Below the pieces are notes generated by a model. It did no database searches, was not told the origin of the DNA, and saw only the letters and a list, made by a program, of their open reading frames with translations. Of a DNA stretch of 33,229 nucleotides, positions 23,487 to 30,914 are shown one piece after another. How positions within the stretch are numbered: the stretch's first letter is position 1; every line of letters starts with the position of its first letter. The position numbers and the translations under genes are program-made. Source of the DNA: Sandaracinaceae bacterium (GTDB lineage Bacteria > Myxococcota_A > Polyangia > Polyangiales > Houyiibacteriaceae); assembly GCA_012514415.1 (NCBI GenBank), contig JAAZAH010000059.1, forward strand, positions 1 through 33,229, given 5' to 3'.

Positions 23487-23990
23487 TTAGGCTTCGACGC
23501 CGTCCTCGTCCATCGGCGTGAAATCGCCGCGGAGCACCTGGAGGATGCCTTCGACCTCAAGGGCGATCTCGATCTCGGGGTTCGTTTTGAGGAAGGCCTC
23601 GAGGTATTTTTGTGCCGCTGCATTCTCGCCGCGTTGATAATGGACGAGCCCAAGGAGATAAAGCGCGTCCGGATCGTCCTTGCGGATCGAGAGGATCTGT
23701 CGCCCCATGCGGAGCGCTTTATCGTGCTCGCCGAGGAGCCTCAGGCATTGACCCGCACCGATCATCGCGCCGATATAATGGGGCGTGATCTCGAGCGCCT
23801 TCACGTAGGCAGCGAGCGCACGCTCGTATTCCTTCTGTTCATAGAGTGCCTGACCCATGAAGAAATACGCGTGCTCATTGGAGGGATCGCGGGCGATGAT
23901 CGCTGTGAGCTCGCCGATCGCCTCTTCGGTCTCGCCGGTGACGAGGAGTTCGATCGCCTCTTCGCATGCGCTATAATTCTCATCGCTCAT
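23487..23990 (-). CDS. small TPR-repeat protein
   Basis: The 167-residue protein consists of about four TPR units: EAIELLVTGETEEAIGELTAIIARDPSN, AYFFMGQALYEQKEYERALAAYVKALEITP, AMIGAGQCLRLLGEHDKALRMGRQILSIRKDDP and ALYLLGLVHYQRGENAAAQKYLEAFLKTNP. A short acidic tail follows (FTPMDEDGVEA). There is no signal peptide or membrane span, so it should be cytoplasmic and act as a protein-interaction module; the partner is unknown. AGAGGATA lies about 10 nt before the ATG. It is divergent from the mutase gene (123 nt apart) and convergent with the AgmX-like gene. Nothing links it to the large TPR gene except fold. Confidence 0.85.
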   Translation of the reverse strand: MSDENYSACEEAIELLVTGETEEAIGELTAIIARDPSNEHAYFFMGQALYEQKEYERALAAYVKALEITPHYIGAMIGAGQCLRLLGEHDKALRMGRQILSIRKDDPDALYLLGLVHYQRGENAAAQKYLEAFLKTNPEIEIALEVEGILQVLRGDFTPMDEDGVEA

Positions 23991-24113
23991 CCTCTGAGTA
24001 TCCTCTGGTTTTGCGCCTAGGCAATTGCGCGCCCGGTGATTCTGAAAATCTTAGCCGGACCAGTCACGATTTTTCGCTATGATCAAGCAACGATCACGAG
24101 GGTGACGAAAGAG

Positions 24114-25793
24114 ATGTCGATGAACGATCCCGAGATGAAGTCCAAGGCTGAGGTTGCGCGCAAAGAGTGGGAAGCGGCTTATGAGCGCTCGCAAACGAAG
24201 GTGCCGCTCCGAAAGGAGCGCTTCACCACGCTGAGCGATATGGAAGTGCCGCCGCTTTCCACCCCGGACTCCGCCGCTATCGATTATGAGCGCGATCTCG
24301 GGTATCCGGGACGGTTTCCTTTTACGCGCGGCGTGCAACCGACGATGTACCGTGGCCGGCTTTGGACCATGCGGATGTTCGCTGGCTTCGGAACGCCACG
24401 GCAAACGAATGAGCGGTTTCGATATCTCCTCGAACAAGGACAGACGGGGCTGTCGACCGCGTTCGATTTCCCCACGCTGATGGGATACGACAGCGACAGT
24501 CCCCTTTCCCTTGGCGAGGTCGGCAAGGTGGGTGTCGCGATCGATACGCTCCGCGATATGGAGATCCTCTTCGATCAGATCCCCTTGGATGAAGTCACTA
24601 CTTCCATGACGATCAACGGACCGGCTGCGGTCCTTCTCGGCTTCTATGTGGCGCTTGCTGATAACCGAGGTATCCCCCGTGATAAGATCGGCGGCACCGT
24701 CCAGAACGATTGCCTCAAGGAGTTCATCGCGCAGCACGCTTGGGTTGTTCCACCGCGTCCAGCGATGCGTATCGTAACTGACACCATCGAGTTCTGCACC
24801 GCCGAAGTGCCTCGATGGAACTCCGTGAGCATCTCGGGCTATCATATTCGCGAGGCGGGTTCGACGGCTGCCCAAGAGCTCGCCTTTACCCTTGCGGATG
24901 GCCTCGAATACGTGAAATGGGGCGTCGAGCGTGGGATGAAGGTGGATGATTTCGCACCGCGCCTCTCCTTTTTCTTTGACGTTCATTCGGACTTCTTCGA
25001 AGAGATCGCCAAATTCCGCGCAGCGAGGCGCCTCTGGGCGCGCCTCATGAAGGAGCGCTTCGATCCGAAGGATCCGCGCTCGATGATGCTTCGCACTCAC
25101 GCGCAAACCGCGGGCGTCTCTCTCACGGCCCAGCAGCCGTACAATAACGTGGCGCGCGTCGCGCTTCAGGCGCTGGCGGCTGTGCTCGGCGGGACGCAGA
25201 GCCTTCACACCAACAGCCTCGACGAGACCTATGCGCTGCCCACGACCGAGGCCGTGACGATCGCCCTCCGCACCCAGCAAATCATCGCCGAGGAGTCCGG
25301 CGTCGCCAACACCATCGATCCGCTCGCGGGCAGCTATTTCGTCGAGGAGCTGACGAACCGGCTTGAGCAGGAGGCGCGCGAAATCATTGAGCGGATTGAC
25401 GCGATGGGCGGCATGGTCGAAGCCGTTGAGCGCGGCTATCCGCAGCGCGAGATTGCGGCGTCGGCCTATCGGTACCAGCAGCAGCTCGAAGCGCGAGAAA
25501 AGATCGTCGTTGGAGTCAATCGCTACGAACAGGAAGAGGAGCCCGCGATCCCCCTGCTCCGCATCGACGATTCGATCGAGCGCGAGCAGGTGGCCTCACT
25601 TCAAAAAGTGAAGCGCGAGCGTGACTCCGCCGCCGTGGAGCGCGCCCTCGCTGCCGTCGCCGAGGCCGCGCGAGGCTCATCGAATCTCATGCCGCCGATC
25701 ATCGATGCCGCGAAGGCCTATTGCTCGGTGCAGGAAATCTGTGACGTGCTCCGAGAGGTTTTCGGGCGCCATCAAGATCGCCCCGAGTTCTAG
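24114..25793 (+). CDS. methylmalonyl-CoA mutase-type acyl-CoA mutase, large subunit
   Basis: The 559-residue protein is the catalytic TIM-barrel subunit of a coenzyme B12-dependent acyl-CoA mutase: [73 protein letters not shown] and [15 protein letters not shown]. The C-terminal cobalamin-binding domain (DxHxxG) is absent, so a separate small subunit must exist elsewhere. The substrate-determining residues, by my recollection, are Tyr/Arg in methylmalonyl-CoA mutases and Phe/Gln in isobutyryl-CoA mutases; this protein has Tyr79 and Gln207, a mixed signature. The family is certain, the substrate is not. The ATG at 24114 is preceded by GAGGGTG about 9 nt upstream; the track's 24036 start extends into the promoter region, where TATGAT lies at 24078-24083. 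The stop codon lies inside the direct repeat described at 25790-25871. Confidence 0.9.
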   Translation: MSMNDPEMKSKAEVARKEWEAAYERSQTKVPLRKERFTTLSDMEVPPLSTPDSAAIDYERDLGYPGRFPFTRGVQPTMYRGRLWTMRMFAGFGTPRQTNERFRYLLEQGQTGLSTAFDFPTLMGYDSDSPLSLGEVGKVGVAIDTLRDMEILFDQIPLDEVTTSMTINGPAAVLLGFYVALADNRGIPRDKIGGTVQNDCLKEFIAQHAWVVPPRPAMRIVTDTIEFCTAEVPRWNSVSISGYHIREAGSTAAQELAFTLADGLEYVKWGVERGMKVDDFAPRLSFFFDVHSDFFEEIAKFRAARRLWARLMKERFDPKDPRSMMLRTHAQTAGVSLTAQQPYNNVARVALQALAAVLGGTQSLHTNSLDETYALPTTEAVTIALRTQQIIAEESGVANTIDPLAGSYFVEELTNRLEQEAREIIERIDAMGGMVEAVERGYPQREIAASAYRYQQQLEAREKIVVGVNRYEQEEEPAIPLLRIDDSIEREQVASLQKVKRERDSAAVERALAAVAEAARGSSNLMPPIIDAAKAYCSVQEICDVLREVFGRHQDRPEF

Positions 25794-25871
25794 AGGCTCA
25801 CAGCGAGCGCGGGCGGCGCGCGATACGTCGCCCAGAGCGCTAGACGCTCACATCGAGCGCGGGCGGCGCGC
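25790..25871. repeat. decayed 50-bp tandem duplication of the Old Yellow Enzyme gene tail
   Basis: The 32-bp segments 25790-25821 and 25840-25871 are 30/32 identical, start-to-start distance 50 bp. The second copy is the end of the minus-strand oxidoreductase gene (APPALDVSV-stop). Read in the same phase, the first copy gives APPALAVSL-stop, and weaker similarity continues upstream of it. The first copy also contains the mutase stop codon (25791-25793). Confidence 0.8.
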
Positions 25872-27042
25872 CGTACACCGGGCAATGGGTGCCTTGGTAA
25901 ATCGTAGGCATGCAGCGGTTGCAATGGATGCAGCGCGATTTCGCGTTCGGATCGGCCTCAAGCTGCTTGGGTAGATCGGGATCGGCGAGCAGCGCGCGCC
26001 CCATGGCGACGAAATCAAAACCCTCCGCCATGGCACGCTCGAGCGAGGCGTTGTCCGTGACGCCACCAAGAAGGATGAGCGGCATCTTGAGCTCCCGCCG
26101 GAAGGTGCGCGCAAGCTCGAGGAGATAGAGCGGATGATAGGGGTATTTTTTGAGAAAGAAGCGGCCAAAAACGCTGAGCCCCGCTTTGATCGGCTGCCGG
26201 AAGTTTTGCGCGAATTCCCGGAGCGGGACGTCGCCGTGAAAGAGGTACATCGGATTGAGCAGGGAACTGCCTGCCGTGAGCTGAAGCGCGTCGAGTGAAC
26301 CATCGGATTCGATCCACTTCGCCACCTGAAGGCTTTCTTCGACATCGAACCCCGCAAAGACGGCGTCGCGCATATTGAGCTTTGCCGTCACGGCGAGTTT
26401 ATCTCCGGCGGCCTCGCGGACCGCACGTGCGGTTTCACGGACAAGCCGCGCGCGATTTTCGAGGCTGCCTCCATACTCATCCTTTCGCCGGTTCAGGCGC
26501 GGGCTGAGGAAAGAGCTCGCGAGATAGTTGTGTCCGAAGTGGATCTCGACTGCGTCGAAGCCGCATTCGATGGCGTATTTCGTCGCCCTTCGGTGATCTT
26601 CGACGACTCGTTCGAGGTCGTCCTTACTCGCCCCCTTCGTCATGCTGAGGCTGAGCGGATGGAACATCTTCTTGGGCGTGAGCGCCTTATGCCCATGCGA
26701 GCTCTCATCGGCGACGGGGCCGGCGTGACCAATCTGCGCCGAGATGGCAGCGCCTTCACGATGGACCGCCTCAGTGAGCTTTCTGAGGCCGGGGAGAGCT
26801 TCGGGGCGCCAATAGAGCTGATCGGCCTCGGTACGACCTTCGGGAGAGACGGCGCAATAGGCGACCGTCGTCATTCCGACGCCGCCGCGAGCGATCCCCG
26901 CGTGAAACTCGATGAGCGGATCGGAGACGAGCGCCCCGGGTGTCCTTCCCTCGAAGGTGGCCGCCTTGATGATGCGGTTTCGAAGGGTGATGGGGCCCAA
27001 TTGGGCGGGCTGAAAGACGGCTTTCTGGTGGCTCTGACTCAT
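25840..27042 (-). CDS. NADH:flavin oxidoreductase (Old Yellow Enzyme family) with 4Fe-4S cysteines
   Basis: The 400-residue FMN-binding TIM barrel has LGPITLRNRIIKAATFEG, AQIGHAG, FDAVEIHFGHNYLASSFLSPRLNRRKDEYGG, LILLGGV and FVAMGRALLADPDLP. The C-terminal CIHCNRCMPTIYQGTHC carries a cysteine set like the 4Fe-4S cluster of 2,4-dienoyl-CoA reductase and trimethylamine dehydrogenase. The FAD/NAD-binding C-terminal domains of those enzymes are missing, so an external electron donor or partner subunit is needed. Substrate is unknown; reduction of an enone or enoyl-type substrate is the family theme. The gene is convergent with the mutase, 46 nt between the two stop codons. Its 3' end has been partly duplicated. 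Upstream on the same strand is the coiled-coil membrane protein, 166 nt away. No strong Shine-Dalgarno precedes ATG 27042. Confidence 0.88.
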   Translation of the reverse strand: MSQSHQKAVFQPAQLGPITLRNRIIKAATFEGRTPGALVSDPLIEFHAGIARGGVGMTTVAYCAVSPEGRTEADQLYWRPEALPGLRKLTEAVHREGAAISAQIGHAGPVADESSHGHKALTPKKMFHPLSLSMTKGASKDDLERVVEDHRRATKYAIECGFDAVEIHFGHNYLASSFLSPRLNRRKDEYGGSLENRARLVRETARAVREAAGDKLAVTAKLNMRDAVFAGFDVEESLQVAKWIESDGSLDALQLTAGSSLLNPMYLFHGDVPLREFAQNFRQPIKAGLSVFGRFFLKKYPYHPLYLLELARTFRRELKMPLILLGGVTDNASLERAMAEGFDFVAMGRALLADPDLPKQLEADPNAKSRCIHCNRCMPTIYQGTHCPVYGAPPALDVSV

Positions 27043-27208
27043 CGAATTTCTCGAAGCGTGGATGGATTCGAGTCGAGGATAGGATGAATCGAGGCGTAGT
27101 GAAATCGGAAAACGGTCGAGAGGCCGGGCGTCGCGGTTCGGGCGGCGATGGGGTGGAGGAGCCGTCAGCGGGTGAATACGAGGCGATCTGCGGTCTTGCG
27201 ACGTTCGC

Positions 27209-27952
27209 TCAAAGCGCGTCGCTCGGCTTTCCGATATCGGGAAGTGCGCCCCGCTCGCTCCTCAATGGCTCTTCGGTCGAGCGCCTCTCGCCTCGGCTTC
27301 TTTGATCGTTGAGAGCGCCCGAATGGAGTGCGCCCCTGAAGCGCGTCCTCCCCGCTCCGATCTCGTCGAGAGGGCTGAGCTGACGCGCGTCGTCCATGCC
27401 GGGCCCAGCCTCGCCGCGATGGGCTCGCGGACCGAGGAGCTCGACCAACGCCATCGCGACGAGCGAGCCGATCGCGACGCCGATCATGAAAAAGATGGCC
27501 AAGCGGAGTGCGCCACCGAGCCACTGGAAAAGGAGTGTGTACCAGCGGAGCGGAGCCGTTTTCTGTGCGGCCCTTTCCATGCTCGGTACGCGCGGCAAGG
27601 CGCGAGGCTTGATCGCATCGGACGCGCTTTCGAGCGTGATCTCCGCCTCCTGTCGAGCCTCGCCTTCACTCTTCTTCGCCGTTTCGGTTCTCCCAAGCTC
27701 GAGCGCGCGCTCGCTTCCCTCGGCTGCTGCCGGAGTGTCGCGCAGCTGGGTTGCACTCTCGATTTCTTTGAACGCCTCGTCGCGGATTGCGCGGAGCGCC
27801 TCTTCAGCGCGCGCCCTCAGCTCTTCTTTTTTCGCCCGGATCCCTGAGATCCGATGGGTGGTCGCCTCCTCGTGCGCGTCCTCCTCGTCGAGCTCGATCA
27901 CGTCGTCCGGATCGAGCCATTCTGCCTCCGTATCATCGATATCTCTCGTCAT
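27209..27952 (-). CDS. single-span membrane protein with N-terminal coiled coil, unknown function
   Basis: I do not recognise this 247-residue protein. It begins with a very acidic stretch (DIDDTEAEWLDPDDVIELDEEDAHEE) and a charged helical, probably coiled-coil region (IRAKKEELRARAEEALRAIRDEAFKEIE). A basic linker precedes a membrane span (LRLAIFFMIGVAIGSLVAMALVELLG, about 147-172). The C-terminal 75 residues are polar and Arg/Gly-rich with no domain. There is no signal peptide, so the N-terminus is likely cytoplasmic. Overlapping frames on both strands are also open in the C-terminal part, so the exact 3' end could be affected by a frame change, but the stop at 27209 is taken at face value. 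It is divergent from the N-formylglutamate amidohydrolase gene. Confidence 0.65.
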   Translation of the reverse strand: MTRDIDDTEAEWLDPDDVIELDEEDAHEEATTHRISGIRAKKEELRARAEEALRAIRDEAFKEIESATQLRDTPAAAEGSERALELGRTETAKKSEGEARQEAEITLESASDAIKPRALPRVPSMERAAQKTAPLRWYTLLFQWLGGALRLAIFFMIGVAIGSLVAMALVELLGPRAHRGEAGPGMDDARQLSPLDEIGAGRTRFRGALHSGALNDQRSRGERRSTEEPLRSERGALPDIGKPSDAL

Positions 27953-28014
27953 CCATGCCCCTCCCAGCTCGTCTCACCTTGATCGTTTACGGAGAGGAGG
28001 CGACAATCATTCCA

Positions 28015-28758
28015 ATGTCGAAACATCCCCGCGTCGATTCTTCCATCCACGACGCTTACGAGATTCTTGGCGGATTCTTGGACACGAAGCTCTTCCTTAC
28101 GGCGGAGCACGCCGAGGAGCGCGTCCCCGAAGGTTTCCATTTTCGGCCCGAAGACGAGCGGCTGCGAGGCACGCACTGGGCCTACGATCTCGGTGTCTCG
28201 GAGCTGACTCGCGAGCTCTCGGAAGCGCTCGAGGCGCCCGGTGTCCTTGCCCGCTTCACCCGCCTCTTGGTCGATCCGAACCGCGCCGAAGACGAAGACG
28301 AGCTCTTCCGCACCGAGGCCGAAGGTGCGCCCATCCTTACCAACGTCGATTTGAGCGAGGCGGAACGCGAACGCCGGCTCACAGGCCTTTACCGTCCCTA
28401 TCACGAGGCGATCGACACGCTCCTTGAGCGTTCGACAGCACCGATCGTCTTTTCGGTTCATAGCTTCACGCCCGTTTACGAAGGAAAGCCGCGCGAAATG
28501 GAGCTTGGTGTCCTCTTTAACCGCGAGATTGAGCTCGCCGAGCGCCTTCGTCATCACCTCGAAGAGGCGGGCTTCATTGTGGCCATGAACGAGCCCTACT
28601 CGGGAGCACTCGGCCTGATCTATTCGGCGGAATCACACGCCGATCGCCACGGAAAGCACGCGCTCGAGCTTGAGATTCGGCAAGATCTCGCGGTCGATCC
28701 TCGGGCTCGGGCGAAGGTCGTTGCGGGCATCGAGAGCTTCATCGCCGAGCTTCCTTGA
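28015..28758 (+). CDS. N-formylglutamate amidohydrolase family protein
   Basis: The 247-residue protein shows the family motifs in order: FLTAEHAEERVP, GTHWAYDLGVSELTREL, TRLLVDPNR, GLYRPYHEAID, IVFSVHSFTPVYEG and the C-terminal HALELEIRQDL. Members hydrolyse N-formyl-L-glutamate or related formyl/acyl amino acids with a metal ion; one role is the end of histidine degradation, but no other hut gene is nearby, so the substrate is open. The track ORF starts much further upstream. An in-frame ATG at 27955 would give 20 extra residues with poor codon use (CCA, ACA). ATG 28015 is preferred: TTGATC (27979-27984), a 17-nt spacer and GACAAT (28002-28007) place the transcript start close to that ATG, compatible with a leaderless mRNA. 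It is convergent with maf. Confidence 0.85.
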   Translation: MSKHPRVDSSIHDAYEILGGFLDTKLFLTAEHAEERVPEGFHFRPEDERLRGTHWAYDLGVSELTRELSEALEAPGVLARFTRLLVDPNRAEDEDELFRTEAEGAPILTNVDLSEAERERRLTGLYRPYHEAIDTLLERSTAPIVFSVHSFTPVYEGKPREMELGVLFNREIELAERLRHHLEEAGFIVAMNEPYSGALGLIYSAESHADRHGKHALELEIRQDLAVDPRARAKVVAGIESFIAELP

Positions 28759-28783
28759 ACGCTCCGGCGAGCATCCCTCGCTC

Positions 28784-29386
28784 TCACTTCGAAGGAAGGA
28801 TGAAGCCACTCGCGCGGAGCAGTTCGCCGAGCTTCATCATCGGCATGCCTTCGATCGCAGTGAAATCCTCGCCGTCGATCCGCTCAAAGAGGAAAATCCC
28901 GCGTCCTTCGATTTTGTATCCGCCGGCGGAGTCATAGGGCTCATCCCAGTCGATGATGGAGAGCAATTCGTCTGCGTCGAGGTGCCTCATCGTCATCTGG
29001 TGGATGACGGTAGCGCATCGTTCGCTCCCATTGGGATGGATAAGCGCGATCGAGGTGATGAGGCGATGGGTCTTTCCGACCATCTCGGAGAGGATCTCGA
29101 TGGAGCGCTCACGGCTGCCAGGCTTCCCCAGCATTCTTCCTTCGAAGGCGACGATCTGATCCCCTGCGAGGATGAAGGCTCCGGGATATTTTTCGGTGAG
29201 GGAGCGGGCCTTCAAGAGGGCGAGTGTGCTCGCGAGCTCTTCGGGATCGGGGATGGAAGCTTTGATCGCGTCTTCGTCGACGTGATGCGCGTCTTGCTCG
29301 AACTCAAAGCCGTGCCGTTTGAGTACGGCGCCGCGATAGGGTGAAGTGGAGGCGAGGATGAGGCGCGAGCGTGCGAGGGCGGTCAT
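28784..29386 (-). CDS. Maf-family nucleotide pyrophosphatase, YceF type
   Basis: The 200-residue protein starts LILASTSPYRGAVLKRHG, the Maf nucleotide-binding motif, followed by VDEDAIK, the catalytic region ILAGDQIVAFEG, GKPGSRERSIE and DSAGGYKIEGRGIFLFERIDGEDFTAIEGMP. The GDQ (rather than ADT) and the AG-x-K-x-EG-x-GI-x-LFERI-x-G layout match the YceF branch, which hydrolyses m7GTP in E. coli, rather than the dTTP/UTP-specific YhdE branch (family knowledge). It acts as a cytosolic house-cleaning enzyme. The gene starts 9 nt after the purF stop, so the two are probably co-transcribed. No strong Shine-Dalgarno is visible; it may be translated by coupling. Confidence 0.9.
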   Translation of the reverse strand: MTALARSRLILASTSPYRGAVLKRHGFEFEQDAHHVDEDAIKASIPDPEELASTLALLKARSLTEKYPGAFILAGDQIVAFEGRMLGKPGSRERSIEILSEMVGKTHRLITSIALIHPNGSERCATVIHQMTMRHLDADELLSIIDWDEPYDSAGGYKIEGRGIFLFERIDGEDFTAIEGMPMMKLGELLRASGFILPSK

Positions 29387-29395
29387 CGCACCGAA

Positions 29396-30811
29396 TCATA
29401 CGCCGACAAGGGGAAGCTGTCGCCTCTCCTCGTTGATATCCCGGACTTCGACCGGATAATTCCCCGTGAAACAGGCGTCGCAAAAGCCGCCATCGGCCTG
29501 AACCGCTTGGCGAAGCCCTTCCATCGACAGATAGGCGACGGTGTCGGCGAGGACGTAGCGCGCGATCTCTTCCTCGGTGTGGTTTGAGGCGATGAGCTCC
29601 TCACGATCGGGCGTGTCGATTCCGTAAAAGCAGGACCATTTTGTCGGAGGCGAGCTGATGCGGAGGTGGATCTCGGCGGCCCCTGCGTCGCGGAGCATCC
29701 GAACGATCTTGCGGCTTGTCGTACCGCGCACGATCGAATCGTCGACAACGGCCACGCGCTTTCCGGCGAGAAGTTCGCGGATGGGATGAAGTTTGAGGCG
29801 GACCCCGAAGTTGCGGATGCTTTGCTGGGGTTCGATAAAGGTTCGTCCGACGTAATGAGAGCGGATGATGCCGAGCTCGAAGGGGCGATCGATCTCTTCG
29901 GCATAGCCGAGCGCCGCTGCGATGCCGCTGTCGGGAACGGGGACGACGATGTCCACATCGGCGGGAGCTTCGCGGCCAAGGGCGCGCCCCATGGCCTTGC
30001 GCGCTTCGTACACACCGACGCCGCCAAGACGGGCGTCCGGTCGCGCGAAATAGACATACTCAAAGATGCACATCCGCCGCGGCTCGACCCGATCGCCAAA
30101 AGGACGAAGGGAGCGCAGCCCCACGCGATCAATCACCACCATCTCGCCAGGCTCGATATCGCGGATGTATTGGGCACCGATGAGTTCGAAAGCGGGCGGT
30201 TCGCTCGCGATCACATAACCTTCATCGAGCTGTCCGTGGCAAAGCGGCCTGAAGCCGAGCGGATCGCGGACGGCGATGAGCTCTTCGGCCGAGAGGAAGA
30301 CGAGGCTATAGGCGCCCTCGATCTTTGAGAGTGCCTCGGCCATCCGATCGACGGCGGTCTTCTGTCTGGAGCGTGCGATAAGGTGGATCAGCACCTCGGT
30401 ATCGCTTTCGGAGGAGAAGATCGAGCCCTCAGCTTCGAGCTTGTGCCGGAGGTGGAGCCCGTTGGTGATCGCTCCATTGTTGGCGAGTGCGATGGAGCCG
30501 TGCGCGCAATCGACAGCGAACGGCTGGGTGTTCTTCACGTGCTTCGTCCCGCGGCGCGCGTAGCGAACGTGGCCGATGGCGCGATCGCCCGGGAGCCGCT
30601 CCATCACCGCAGGGGTAAAAACATCCTGCACGAGGCCGAGCTCGCGATGGACGAAAAGCTGCTCGCCATTGCTTGTGACGATCCCCGCGGCCTCTTGACC
30701 GCGATGCTGAAGGGAGTGGAGTCCGAGATAGGCGAGGTTGGCGGCTTCGGGGACGCCGAAAACACCGAAGACACCGCATTCATCGTGAAAATGATCGTCG
30801 TCGAGGGGCAC
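29396..30811 (-). CDS. purF: amidophosphoribosyltransferase
   Basis: PurF transfers the glutamine amide nitrogen to PRPP, the first committed step of purine synthesis. The 471-residue protein starts with an 11-residue propeptide (PLDDDHFHDE after the initiator) before the catalytic cysteine in CGVFGVFG, so it must be processed as in Bacillus subtilis PurF. GLHSLQHRGQEAAG and IGHVRYA mark the Ntn glutaminase domain. VAVVDDSIVRGTTS is the PRPP-binding loop. Cysteines in RMCIFEYVYF, SCFYG and FCDACF match the four ligands of the B. subtilis-type 4Fe-4S cluster, so this is the oxygen-sensitive class. The start is a GTG at 30811; upstream in frame there is a stop and no other start. maf follows after 9 nt. 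The other pur genes in the window (purH, purD) are in a separate operon. Confidence 0.97.
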   Translation of the reverse strand: MPLDDDHFHDECGVFGVFGVPEAANLAYLGLHSLQHRGQEAAGIVTSNGEQLFVHRELGLVQDVFTPAVMERLPGDRAIGHVRYARRGTKHVKNTQPFAVDCAHGSIALANNGAITNGLHLRHKLEAEGSIFSSESDTEVLIHLIARSRQKTAVDRMAEALSKIEGAYSLVFLSAEELIAVRDPLGFRPLCHGQLDEGYVIASEPPAFELIGAQYIRDIEPGEMVVIDRVGLRSLRPFGDRVEPRRMCIFEYVYFARPDARLGGVGVYEARKAMGRALGREAPADVDIVVPVPDSGIAAALGYAEEIDRPFELGIIRSHYVGRTFIEPQQSIRNFGVRLKLHPIRELLAGKRVAVVDDSIVRGTTSRKIVRMLRDAGAAEIHLRISSPPTKWSCFYGIDTPDREELIASNHTEEEIARYVLADTVAYLSMEGLRQAVQADGGFCDACFTGNYPVEVRDINEERRQLPLVGV

Positions 30812-30914
30812 AGCGCATTCATAGCGCCGCTCGGCCGTTCGTGAAAGCCGATCATCTCAGAAAATCAAAGAGGGGGCAGGGCGCGACCGATTTGCTATGT
30901 TGCGATCCGCTTTC

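Noticed and set aside
27787-28014. Extended N-terminus of the N-formylglutamate amidohydrolase ORF
   Set aside because: The extension runs opposite the divergent membrane-protein gene and shows no family similarity; motifs begin after ATG 28015.
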